A stretch of 64,000 nt of DNA, taken from NCBI GenBank assembly GCA_037962975.1, contig CM075674.1, positions 83,654,501-83,718,500 of the forward strand, given 5' to 3'. This DNA comes from Clitoria ternatea. Lineage: Eukaryota; Streptophyta; Magnoliopsida; Fabales; Fabaceae. Below the pieces are notes generated by a model that worked only from the letters and a program-made list of their open reading frames with translations, was not told where the DNA came from and made no database searches. Of this stretch, positions 32,401 to 42,883 are shown in pieces (the first letter of the stretch is position 1; each line of letters starts with the position of its first letter). Made by a program: the position numbers and the translations under genes.

Positions 32401-34234
32401 AAGTGCATCATGCTCTTATGGAACAACTCTTCAGAACGATTCAAGTTGTAATTTACCTTGCACCTGGGCTGCTGCTGATCCATCTTTGTTTTTGGTTCGA
32501 GGAGAAAATTATTTACAAGACCATCAAAAAGTATTTTTCTCATTTTTAACATTTTAATTTGTTTTGTTTCCATCTTCATTGATATATTTTCTCATTTTCA
32601 CTTTATTTTCAATATGTTGTGAAGGATTTATCATTTTATTCCTCAAAATCATGAAGACATGAGTAAAAACAGTATAATATTGCTATAAGATGACTTTTGT
32701 GATAATTATATTTAAAGTGATGTATTTTTTATTGATGATATAAAATTTTTAATAGTAACAATTGATTAAAAAAAATAAATTCTTTACAATTGTAAATGAA
32801 TACATAATATATGAGACTAGAAACAGCAAACCATTTGGTTTTTTATTAGCCAGAGGGTTTTATGCCTAAAGTCCATGTTTATACAATGTGGAATTGTAAA
32901 GCAAACCCAGAGTTCAGTTTATTAATTGTGAAAGGCTTTAAGAGAATTAGATGTTTACTTTTCAAATTATAGTAAACAGTTTTGTACATGCTATTTTCTA
33001 GTTTAGTGGGTAAACACACACAATTTAAATTTCTCTTTTGTAGGTCAAGGCAAAAGGCACCATGATGGAAATGGTTGGTGCAGACTGGCTTCGTTCTGAC
33101 TCAAGGGAAGATGATTTAAGTAGTCGTCCTGATTCCATAGTTCAGGTATGATTTGCTACATACTTATCTGATTGAGGTGTCCCAATAATGTATTAAAATT
33201 TTGTTCTCATTTTATGCCTATGGAATTACTCAGCAATATGCAGCAAGAGATGGTCCAGAATTCTTTTTTGTTATCAATATACAAGTAAGCATGACCTCAT
33301 TATCTTGATTATTGTATCAATCATATCCTTATGTATCATATTGTTTGATGTGTATTTTTGTCATGGATCAGATGCCCGGGAATCCTATGTATTCACTTGC
33401 CCTCTACTACATGTTGAAAACTCCTTTGGAAGACATTCCCTTATTGCATAGCTTTGTTGACGGAGATGATGCCTATAGGAACTCAAGATTTAAGTTGATA
33501 CCATACATTTCTAAGGTTCATGACATGTCTAAAATTTAAGCTACATTTCTTAAATTGAAACCAAAATACAGAAAAAAGATGAGTATCTAATGGTTTACAT
33601 TCCCATGTGTGATCTCTTGTTTCTCTCAGGGATCATGGATAGTCAAGCAAAGTGTTGGAAAGAAAGCATGTTTGATAGGTCAAGCATTAGAAGTAGTTTA
33701 TATTCGTGGGAAGAACTATCTAGAGGTAACACGTTGTCAAATTTCCATAGAACTTTTTAAAAGGCACCAATGATTCTACTGCATGTTTACTAATTTATAA
33801 GTTCTCATAATATTTTAGGTACACATATAAAGAAACTTGTGGTTGAACCTTTCACACAAAATATTGTTTATAAGCTAACACGTTCTCAATATTGTTTTCA
33901 TCATGATTAATTCACTTTGTTTATAAGCTAACATTTAAATTGTGTTTAATGTATCAGCTTGACATCGATGTTGGATCTTCAACGGTTGCAAAAGGGGTGG
34001 TTAGTTTAGTTCTTGGATACCTAAACAATTTGGTGGTAGAAATGGCATTTTTGATACAGGTAAGTGTGTGTCTATATATATATACAATAAGTTTGGTTTG
34101 CCATATACTAAAATAATCACACGCCTTAAAAACTTTGGTAGGGTAACACACAAGATGAGCTACCAGAAGTCCTCCTTGGAACATGTCGATTAAATCACAT
34201 GGATGCATCTAAAGCATTTGCTGTGAAACGATAG
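23481..34234 (+). CDS. EDR2: EDR2-type protein (PH, START and DUF1336 domains), 21 exons, 724 aa
   Basis: Exons: 23481-23606, 24875-24958, 25058-25111, 25195-25260, 25332-25393, 25582-25718, 25792-25835, 25928-26028, 26187-26282, 26354-26418, 30271-30342, 30623-30769, 31257-31549, 32176-32239, 32355-32530, 33044-33145, 33234-33284, 33372-33515, 33630-33725, 33958-34059, 34142-34234. All introns are GT-AG with compatible phases; the sum is 2,175 bases. The PH domain covers about residues 1-110 (MEGWLYLIRSNRFGQYYSRK). A START lipid-binding domain spans about 165-385 (AVGVVDGTSEAIFNTLMSLD, YHSVYHSKCPPKSGYIRACL). DUF1336 spans about 505-718 (TWAAADPSLFLVRGENYL through LNHMDASKAFAVKR). Arabidopsis EDR2 (about 718 aa) binds PI4P and restrains salicylate-linked cell death and powdery-mildew resistance at membranes. 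EDR2-like paralogues cannot be excluded. Intron 10 is 3.85 kb, and exon 2 uses a donor that adds three residues. Confidence 0.93.
27212..27434 (+). repeat. Tandem duplication in EDR2 intron 10 (about 120-bp unit)
   Basis: Two diverged copies begin at 27212 and 27332 with CAAGTTT-CACC-AAGTTT and include GACTCCACAC-AATTAGTTCT. They belong to an anonymous repeat in the long intron (26419-30270). Confidence 0.7.
28090..28345 (-). pseudogene. Exon-like relic of an unidentified protein in EDR2 intron 10
   Basis: On the minus strand a short frame encodes a polar start (MKSDFPSKDKEKGSSVWSC), then a hydrophobic segment (WIPFSLVMVMGVILSGFLIG) that looks like a signal anchor. It stops at a TAG directly before a GTAAGA donor-like site. 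Downstream on the same strand, another stretch encodes LEVKVSDFRPYGACYF. It is antisense to EDR2. I do not recognise the family. A captured or retro-inserted fragment of a membrane protein gene is possible, but chance cannot be excluded. Confidence 0.3.
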
Positions 34235-35345
34235 AGTTTAAATATTTGAGAATTCCTTCATGTCTTAAGTAGCAGAAGCTGGTGATGCTAGTGTACCTTT
34301 AAGGGAACAAGAGTAAAAACCAAATTAAGGATGAGAAATGGTACATATGTAATAATAGAACTTTGCTGCCCTGCATGCTTAATGTTTTGTGCATGCAGTC
34401 AAAAGTGGCATTGGAGGCGGGAGTTGTCTTATTTTTTTGTGTGGGGCCAATCAATTTGCAAAGCGAGTTGTTCCTTCATTTTTCTCTCTTTTGTGTTGCA
34501 CAAACTGTTATTTTTTTTTTGGGTAAAATAAACTACTATTCGTTGGGTGAGTAAATACAACCAATTAATTAATATAATTATATAAAAAAGAAATAATAAT
34601 TTAAAAAGAAAGATAATAAAAGTAATTGAGCCCAATTTAAAATAGAATCACATCATGTGTTTGTCCTTTTATAAATATTACATGTTTTGCTTCAATTGTC
34701 ACACATCAACTAGTATTTTGAATATATTTCATTTGAGATATATTATTTACCATCAATTAAACTATGGGTTTTGACCTATTTAGGTCACTTCACAAAAAAA
34801 ATTATGAGTGTAGGCCTCATTTGAAAATAATTGATGGTTTGGGTGTGTTTGGGTCACGTCAGCTTTTGAATTCGGTAAGTGGGAGAACATGGGGGATGAA
34901 ATCTCAGTAGCACGTCACGTGTCAAGCTCCCATGAATTCGTTTGGTGAGAAGATGAATTTGACCAGTCAAATTTGCCTCATGGGATGACGAATTTGATAC
35001 GTGTCAGACCCATTTTTCGCTGCTTTGAAGGATGAATTTTACAACATTTTGTCCTCTTCCCAGACAAAAATACCATTTTAAATACCCTTTCCGACACAAA
35101 ATTGAAACCAACTCAGTCACGCTTCCTCATTTCTCATTGCTGTTTGCTGCTTGATTTTGCTGTTTGTTATTTAGGTAAGTAATTTTTTAAAATATTTATT
35201 GCACTTGTAGTAAGAATTATTTTTTTAGTAATAAGCTTTTTATTTTGAAAATAATTTTTGTTCATTTATATGTATGTTATTACTGTTTGGTTAAATTTTA
35301 AATGGAAATTAATATGAAGATTATGCTTCTGAAGTTGTTTTATTT
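34235..35345. other. EDR2 3' flank and left flank of the Mutator-like element
   Basis: Contains the EDR2 3' untranslated region (end not determined) and then AT-rich DNA. A perfect 16-bp palindrome, TGACCTATTTAGGTCA, is at 34772-34787. From about 34860 the GC-richer leader of the Mutator-like element begins, but I could not define its terminal inverted repeat. Confidence 0.5.
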
Positions 35346-35349
35346 AAGG

Positions 35350-38120
35350 ATTGCAAGAATGTCTACTCCTGTGGTTTTGTACGCTAATGGCCGAAAATAT
35401 GAAGGTCTTGAGGGGTATCCATTTGAGGGTGACAGGAAGTTAATGTATGTTCGGTGAGGTATTACTATTGACCAACTGAAAGAAAAAATAGTTGCTAAGT
35501 TGGAACTTGAAAATGCTACAGTGATTACCAAGTTAACTAGTAGGTTGGTTGTGGATAAAAGAAAAAACAAATTTGATGCTTTTCAATTAACCAATGATCA
35601 AGAGATTGATGTTACGTTAAGAATGTTTGAGTTACAATCTGATATGGTTGCACTGGAGATATATGTTGATTTTGACTGAGTCGAGTGTTCATTGCGGGAC
35701 ACACAAGGAGCCCCGTCATAGTGTGTTACATTGATAGGGAGTAAGTACACACAAAACTTTTATTTGTAGTTAATAGTTGGTACTAAAATTTTTGTTTGTA
35801 ACTTTGATTTCATTTGTTGTGGAAGGTGATACTATTACCAGTTTATTAGACGATGATGACTCTGATTTTAATGTTGATGAGGAATATTTGAGTAGTGAGG
35901 AAGATGGATCTGATGAGCAAAATATCCCCAATATAGTGATGTGGATACTGATGTTAAAGGGGACTTTGATTGCGTATCAATTCATGCTATGACCGTTTTA
36001 CCCGACGATAGTGCTACATCAGGGTCAATGGTGACAGGTTAGTAATATTAAATTACATTGTATGAGGGTAATTGATGCTTTTTTGTGGAATGGTGACGAG
36101 CATGAGCGTTAACAGGAAATGTAGGTACACTATTTTGGACATCGTCACCGCATTATACCAACATAAATTGGGATCATCCAGACAAAGAACAAATGCCACT
36201 TAGACTTAGTTTGCATCAAAGGCTAAACTGCAAACTGCCTTAAAACAATATGCTATGAAGAAGCATCAAACATATATTGTGGATGAATCTAAACCAATAC
36301 ATTTAACAGTTAAATGCCCAAATCAAGTAGATGGTTGTCCTTGGAGGATGAGAGCAATATTATCAAAAAACAAGGACATGGGTGGTTAATAGTCAGGGCG
36401 GGAGTTATACTTGCGTCAACGTTGAATTGTCACAAGACCATCTGAAGCTGGATTCTGAGTTCATCTGCTCGTGTATACTACGTATGTCCATGTTGTGTAT
36501 ATGTCTCTGTTAAATTGTAAAGTTGAATGTTAATGGTTTGACATATTATAATCAGGGATGGTGAATCAAGATCTGTCAGTTTCCATTGCCATGATCCAGG
36601 AGAGGATTTTAGGTGAATATGGATTTAAAATCTTGTATAGTAAAACATGGAAGGAAAAGTAAAAGGCAATTGTACTTGTGTTTGGCTATTGGGATGAGTC
36701 ATATGTCATGTTGCCACGGTGGCTGTCTCGTATGTGCCACGTTGCACCAGGTTCAGCATACCATCTCACCACATCTGAGTACCAAGTTGGGGTTGAAGTT
36801 GATTTACGTTTTTGGCATTTCAAATGGGTGTTTTAGACATTTAAATAATGCGCCGATTTTACAAGGCTATCCTCCAAGTCGATGGGACATTTCTGTATAG
36901 AAAATAATGACACACGTTGATTGCAACCACTCAGGGTGGCAATAATAACGTGCTACCGGTTGCATTTGCAATAGTGGAGGGGCAATGTTACATGTGTAGA
37001 CGTGGTTCTTGGCCCAAATTAGGATTCATGTGACTATGAAGACGGGCATTTGTCTAATCTCTGATCGGCAATAGAGCATTAAGTTGGTGGTGTCAAATCC
37101 CCAAATTGGTTGACAACCGCCAAATGCATACCACGTCTTCTGCATAAGGCATATCCCCAGTAATTTTAACAACAAGTTTAAGAATGCTCGACTTAAGCAA
37201 AAGTTGTTGAAGCTAGGTATTAAACTAAACCAGAACTCCATAATCTTTTTTTACTAACTAATTGATAACTATGAATTTCTATAGGGTACACTACAAACAG
37301 GGAAGTGTTTGACATAAAGTTAATAAATCTTGGGAGAAGGGACCGGAGATTGCGGCATGGATTGATGGAATCGCCAAAGAACAATGGAGTTTGACATACG
37401 ATGAGGGGGTGTGGATTTGGTCATATGACCAATCTCTCTGAGTGTGTAAATAAAGTCCTAAAGGATACACGCAACATGATGATTACAACATTGGTTAAAT
37501 GCACGTATGCCTAGATGGTCGAATACTTTATCCGTCGTGGTGGGCATGCAAGATCTGAGTTTGGGGAGGGCATGAGGTACACAAAAAAGTTATGGAAAAA
37601 ATAGGGAAAAATCAGGCAACTGCTTGCAGTCACTAGGTACAACGGTATGATGTGTAAGGTCACAAGTTTGAAGTTGAGGAAAGATTCGACTTAGTTACAC
37701 AACGTGGTGGGAGAAAGTATACGGTGACATTGGTAACAAATTCGTCTTGTACTTCTGGAAGGCTTAAGGCATACCTGTTTCCCTGTTTACATTTAATTGC
37801 AATGTGTCAACTGGTGAGCGTGGACTATTTTCAGTTCATTCATCCAACATACACACAAGACATTATCATTAACACGTACTCTGGCTAGTGGTATCCGATT
37901 GGTAACGACGATGACCTCCCTGCAACCGATGATGTTTGGAAGCTAATCCCTGACCCATTGAGGGTGCACGTAAAAGGTCGTCCCAAGTCCAGTCGTAGTC
38001 ATAATGAAATAGATTGGGTCAAAAGTCAATCGAGTACCATTACATGCCAACGTTGTAAACAGACTGGCCATAACAGGCGTCAATGCCGGCAGTCTACATT
38101 AGGGTCAAGTAGCTAGTCCC
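35350..38120 (+). pseudogene. Mutator-like (MuDR) transposase relic
   Basis: Pieces of a MULE transposase lie in order on the plus strand, with many stops and frame changes. An N-terminal PB1-like region (MSTPVVLYANGRKYEGLEGY, 35359 on) is followed by an acidic linker, then a MuDR-domain block (CPNQVDGCPWRMRA, about 36315). The core comes next (MLPRWLSRMCHVAPGS and DLRFWHFKWVF, about 36700-36830), then a degenerate SWIM zinc-finger region (about 37740-37810). Last is a C-terminal zinc knuckle, CQRCKQTGHNRRQC (about 38047-38088). The intact protein would cut and paste the element. It converges on a plant-mobile-domain gene on the other strand, a pairing known for some plant MULEs. Confidence 0.85.
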
Positions 38121-39607
38121 AAGCTCAGTAACAAATTTATGTTTGGACGTTGTAACTATCATCAGTTTTAAATGGTGCGTAACTTAACAATGCTGGATGT
38201 CAAATTCCATACAACATTATAAAAAGTGAATTCCATATAGTAATTTAGAAAACAACAACATAGCGATTGTTTATAATAATACAACATACAGTGGTACATT
38301 ATCATAATTCCCAACTCTAGTGACGATGTCCCTGGTCAGGGTTGGGGAAAAAATACATGGCCTATTCCAATCCCTAGCATATTCCTATATGGGTTCCTTC
38401 ATTGTTGTAAAGCAGGTTCCTATGGGTCCTCGCCAACATCCTCATCAGCGGTTAAGTTGGCAGCCCTAAAGAGATCCATGTTTAAGTCTAAACCTTGTCC
38501 AAAGTCATGCGAGCTTCCTTCACCTTGATGCATCACCAGCGGTGTGTTAGGTGTTAGAAACTCATTAATAAACATCGTTGGTGACTCATGGGGTGAAGGA
38601 GCATAGTCGCTGCCCCCTACAAAGCCACTGCGCCCCTGCTTGCCCAAAAAAAAGATCCACACTAGGGGTATAATACTGACACTACTAAAAAAAACTGATT
38701 TAGCCACTGAAATTTTTCGTGGCTAAAACCCAAAATTCCGTAGCTAATTACTTTAGCCACTGAATTAGCCACGAAAGTCAAGACGTGACAAAAACCCCAG
38801 TGGCTAAACCATTAGCCACGGATTTTGATTTTTAGTGGCTAAATAGCCACTGAAATGTTTCGTCACAAAATGTAAGATATTTCGTGGCTAAAAATCGGTC
38901 ATTCCAACCAAAAATGACCATTGTTTGTGACCAAACAATTCCGTAGCTAAATCCGTGGCAAATAATAAGGAGTAATTTAGTGGCTAATTCAGTGGCTAAT
39001 ATGATTTTACTAATATTATATCTTGTAAAAAATCAGTGGCTAAATTCGTGACTAATCATTTTCAAATTCAGTGACTAATTCCGTGACTAATCATTTTCAA
39101 ATTCAGTGGCTAATTCCGTGGCTAAGTTTTTTCAAATTCTGTGGCTAAAACTAGTGTAAAATAAGACTTTTACACCAATTTTCTCTTCTTACCCGGTACA
39201 AAAATATTAATTTTAACACCAATTAATTTTTTACAACCAGTGTAAAAACTATTTTTTTTTGCTTTTTTCTTTTTTCCCTTTTTCTTTTTTCTTTGCTTTT
39301 TAAAACTTTTCTAATTTACAACCGGTTTTTAAAGACAAGTTATTATAAGATCTAATGTATTTCTGAATTTAAAAAGTGAAACATCATGAAGACAATAAGG
39401 AAAAACTAAATCAACAGCTTGAATATAGTTCCAAAGTTACAACTTATAATACAAGAAACACTAAGGTGGAGACTGGAGTTGGTAATAGTATTTCCTTCAC
39501 ATAATTCAGTCAATACTATCTTTACAGGGAAAACAAAGTTAAAGAAAAACATGTCTTGTAAACTAAAAAAAAAATTGAAGGGATATTCAAGAAACTAAAT
39601 AGTTAAC

Positions 39608-39873
39608 CTAAGTTTGCGATATTCAGCTTCTGTAAGCTTCACACCTTCAAATAGATATTGTTCATCTTCTATATCATCCCTGCAACAACAATGCTTTATT
39701 ATTGAACTCAACAAGAAACTAAACAACTAACAAATTATAATTGGCTCATTGTTAGAAAATCATATCTAACAAATAACCTTAAGAAAACAAAACGGAACTA
39801 GTATCATATGATTCATACCTCAATTCTTCTAATTTTTTACTCCCTTTTTCTTCAAGTACTCTTGCCTAGAAAC
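39608..39873 (-). pseudogene. Captured exons of a DEAH-box splicing helicase (PRP2/DHX16/ESP3-like)
   Basis: Exon 1 (39873-39819) encodes VSRQEYLKKKG, with LEELR reached only after a one-base deletion. Exon 2 (39679-39608) encodes DDIEDEQYLFEGVKLTEAEY then RKLR. The intron between them (39680-39818) keeps GT-AG borders and the split Arg codon. This segment matches the region N-terminal to the helicase core of the DEAH protein that activates the spliceosome (human DHX16 and Arabidopsis ESP3/DEAH1 have REYL-KRE and DEE-FLFG blocks; recalled, not searched). Only two exons are present and the frame is broken, so it is a transposon-carried fragment. Confidence 0.7.
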
Positions 39874-39997
39874 CTTTATGCAGTGAGGAAAGAAAAACTG
39901 TAAGTAGTATGGCATACTGTGCTCAACTTTAAGCCACTGATATAGCAAATATATGCGCATATATAACAAGATCAGTTCTCATTTTACAAATGTGAAA

Positions 39998-40020
39998 ACT
40001 ATATATATATATATATATAT

Positions 40021-40061
<41 letters not shown>
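39998..40061. repeat. (TA)n microsatellite
   Basis: About 60 bases of alternating TA, interrupted once by a C at about 40023, inside the CACTA element. It can fold on itself completely. Confidence 0.95.
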
Positions 40062-40063
<2 letters not shown>

Positions 40064-41590
40064 CATACAATCTTACATGAATGGTCAATATTAAAAGCTA
40101 GTTACCAGCCACATGATGGCTCAAAAAAGTCACATTCATTCATTTTTATGCTAAGGATCACACAACAGTTTTGATAGAAGCTTTATAATGTAGTAAAATT
40201 AATCTATTATTAGTAACGTTTTTTAGAAAAGTGGCCCTTAGCTACCATCTAAATATAATTAAAATAATGAAATTTAGGCTTATCAAAAGAACATTAAATT
40301 TATACTATTTCCCCATAATTATTATATTGACAATGTCATTTTTTTAACTTTATCAGAAACAATTCTATTTGATAAACAAAGAAAAATACACATCACAATA
40401 GACTAATTCTCTTGACATGATCTGATTTTATTTATAGAGTTTAAACTTAAAACTTTATTTTAAAAAAATAAAAATATATCATTTAAACTAATTCTTTTAT
40501 AAGATTTTCATTTGTATATTTCATAAATTTCTTCGGGTGAACTGTGATAGTCATATATTCAGAGGTTATAACTTGGCATGATTGTTTCTTTTCTAAGTTA
40601 CCGACACTTCCTCTGTACCTAGTGAGGACAAAACTACATGAGTTGTATCATCCACCTTTTTTAATGTTATTTTAATTTAATTTATAGTTTCGAATTCAAG
40701 AAATAAATGATACAATATAATTAAATTTTAATAGAGATGTTATAATAAAAAATGAGTAACAGGTATAAAACAACAGAGCAGGCATGCAAAGATGGACATT
40801 GAACTATGTCATTGTTAAGGTTAGGATCACACACAAACACAGTCTGAGGCACTCTCAAAATATGTCTGGTGTGCCCATAATGTGTCACACTCTACCCTCC
40901 AATTAGTGTCCATCAGGAAACTGCAATTATTATTAGGAAAAAAAAATTCTATTGAAACTTGAATCTAAATCATTATCTTCAAGTTCACACACTCAATTCT
41001 TAGCATATTCATTTGAAAATTTAGCAAGTTATCAATAATCATTAATTAGTAGATAATCAATATAGAAGTCAAATACTGCAATATTTCCTTAAAAGCTTGT
41101 TGCTACTGAATTAAGTGTCACTTATATTTCATGAGTCATTGAGGTGAAATTTCAATTGTAACAGAAAAAACAACACCTAGGCAATTTTATCTCTGTTTAA
41201 TTTGCCTGTGATGTTATGAATAATTTCTCCTAGAATTTGTTAATTTCAATCTTCATGGCTACCACAAGTAGAAGAAGTAAAGTAACTACCAACACCATGC
41301 ACCCAACTCTACAATAAAACAAAATAAATATAAATATTAAGATACATGTTCACTTGGCAGTTGACACTTCCTCAGCCCAACATGCACGTCCTTGGTTATT
41401 TTCATATAACTAGTAATGCCTTTTCCAATAAAAATGTCAATAGTTGGAAATTATTTAAAATAATAAAACATGTTCAGATTAATAAAATCACAGTCCATGG
41501 CTTAGAAATTTTTAACATGATAAAATTTCTGTTCTTTCAAAACTTTAAATACATTGATGTAATAACATAACATATGAAAGATATATATAC

Positions 41591-42883
41591 CGTGGTAATA
41601 TCATGAGCAAGGGAGACCCTCCACCACATGGAAGCCTTTCAAGATGTTTCCTTGCCATTGCAATTGATCTAGAAGGCAGCAGGAGAACTTCAGCTGCATC
41701 TCCACAGAATGGAATTATAAATACCTATTTAACAAGAGCAGCAACAGTTATTTGAAATAAGATTATTTGGACAGCATGATAAATACGAATTGTATTTTGT
41801 GTTTAGTCTAAATTTTCATAAATTGAAATAGCTACATATGATGAATAATATTAGAAAATCTAATTTATTGTGTCATTCAACACTGATTTTGGTTCAAAAA
41901 TTCATGGTTGTATGATGTATCTGTAACCAGAGTTATGCATAGACATATGGGTTAGCATTGAAAATAACAAGTTCCAACCTTTGGACACCCAAGCAAGCAA
42001 AGAAAATTATGATTTATAAAACTGCTCATCCTCTTATTAGTGTGGTAATAAAGCACTAATTCGCCTTAGGTAAGTATAACAAGTTACTCTCATCTTTCAA
42101 ACTACATCTTTTATCTTCTGTAAGTGAATTTATACATAAAACCTACAGGGTGGATTGGCACATGTAATTTCATAGAACAATTTTAAGCCTCGTTTTCATT
42201 CACCAATCAATTATAAATCAATTTCCTAAATTTCAAACTAAATTATGACTTACCTGATCCCTGCTTGTATAACTTTCAGCTAGAAGCTTCAGTGTTGCAT
42301 CTTTTGCACTCTGCATCCTGTTCAACGCCATGCTTCCACTTGCATCAACCATAAATATCACCTGTGGTCATAAAGATTCTTTACAAATATGCATAAAGGC
42401 TTACCACCAACAAGCTCAATATTTCCTTTATAAGTGCCTTCATAAAAATCTTTATGGCAGACTGACCACCTTTGAGTTTGAGAGTTAAATTATATTCCAT
42501 GCTAGCAGTCAAACAAAAGCTTTTCATAAAAAATTAACTACTCTAGCCAAATACAAATGTATTATATTGACATTTATCATAAGAAACATTAGAAAGGATT
42601 AATTACTAGAAATCATATTGGTCGCAGGAGATATTTGAGATAATATAGTAAAATAATACTTCATCTTTTTATTTCTAATCCTTAATGAGATAAAGCTATT
42701 GTTATTACTTATGTTTCTAATTCATTACTGTAAATACAAATTCTTAAGTGGTAGGACATACGTACCAATGCTCCTGCTTTATGAGCCATTCTCTTTGCCC
42801 TCATGCTAGTTTTTCTCAATAAATACTTTTCTATTCTTTTTAGTGTCTTTTGCCTTCGTAATTCTTGATAAGAATATGCTCTC
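41591..42883 (-). pseudogene. CHLD: Captured exons of magnesium-chelatase subunit D
   Basis: Three exons with intact introns are seen. About 42883-42766 encodes SYQELRRQKTLK...MRAKRMAHKAGAL. 42361-42254 is exactly 36 codons: VIFMVDASGSMALNRMQ...LLAESYTSRDQ. 41724-41591 encodes VFIIPFCGDAAEVLLLPSRS and HLERLPCGGGSP. These are the von Willebrand A (integrin-I) part of ChlD, with the metal-site motif DASGS. ChlD acts in the plastid complex that inserts Mg2+ into protoporphyrin IX for chlorophyll synthesis. A one-base deletion just after GGGSPL breaks the third exon's frame, and the AAA+ half of the gene is absent. The start of the first exon is approximate because it fuses into element leader sequence. 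Confidence 0.88.

Noticed and set aside
32349..32579. Alternative frames over EDR2 exon 15
   Set aside because: Phase continuity with exons 14 and 16 and the family motif LFLVRGENYL select a single frame; the others are shadows.
39953..40174. Tyr/Ile repeat frame in the large CACTA element
   Set aside because: Translation of the (TA)n microsatellite.
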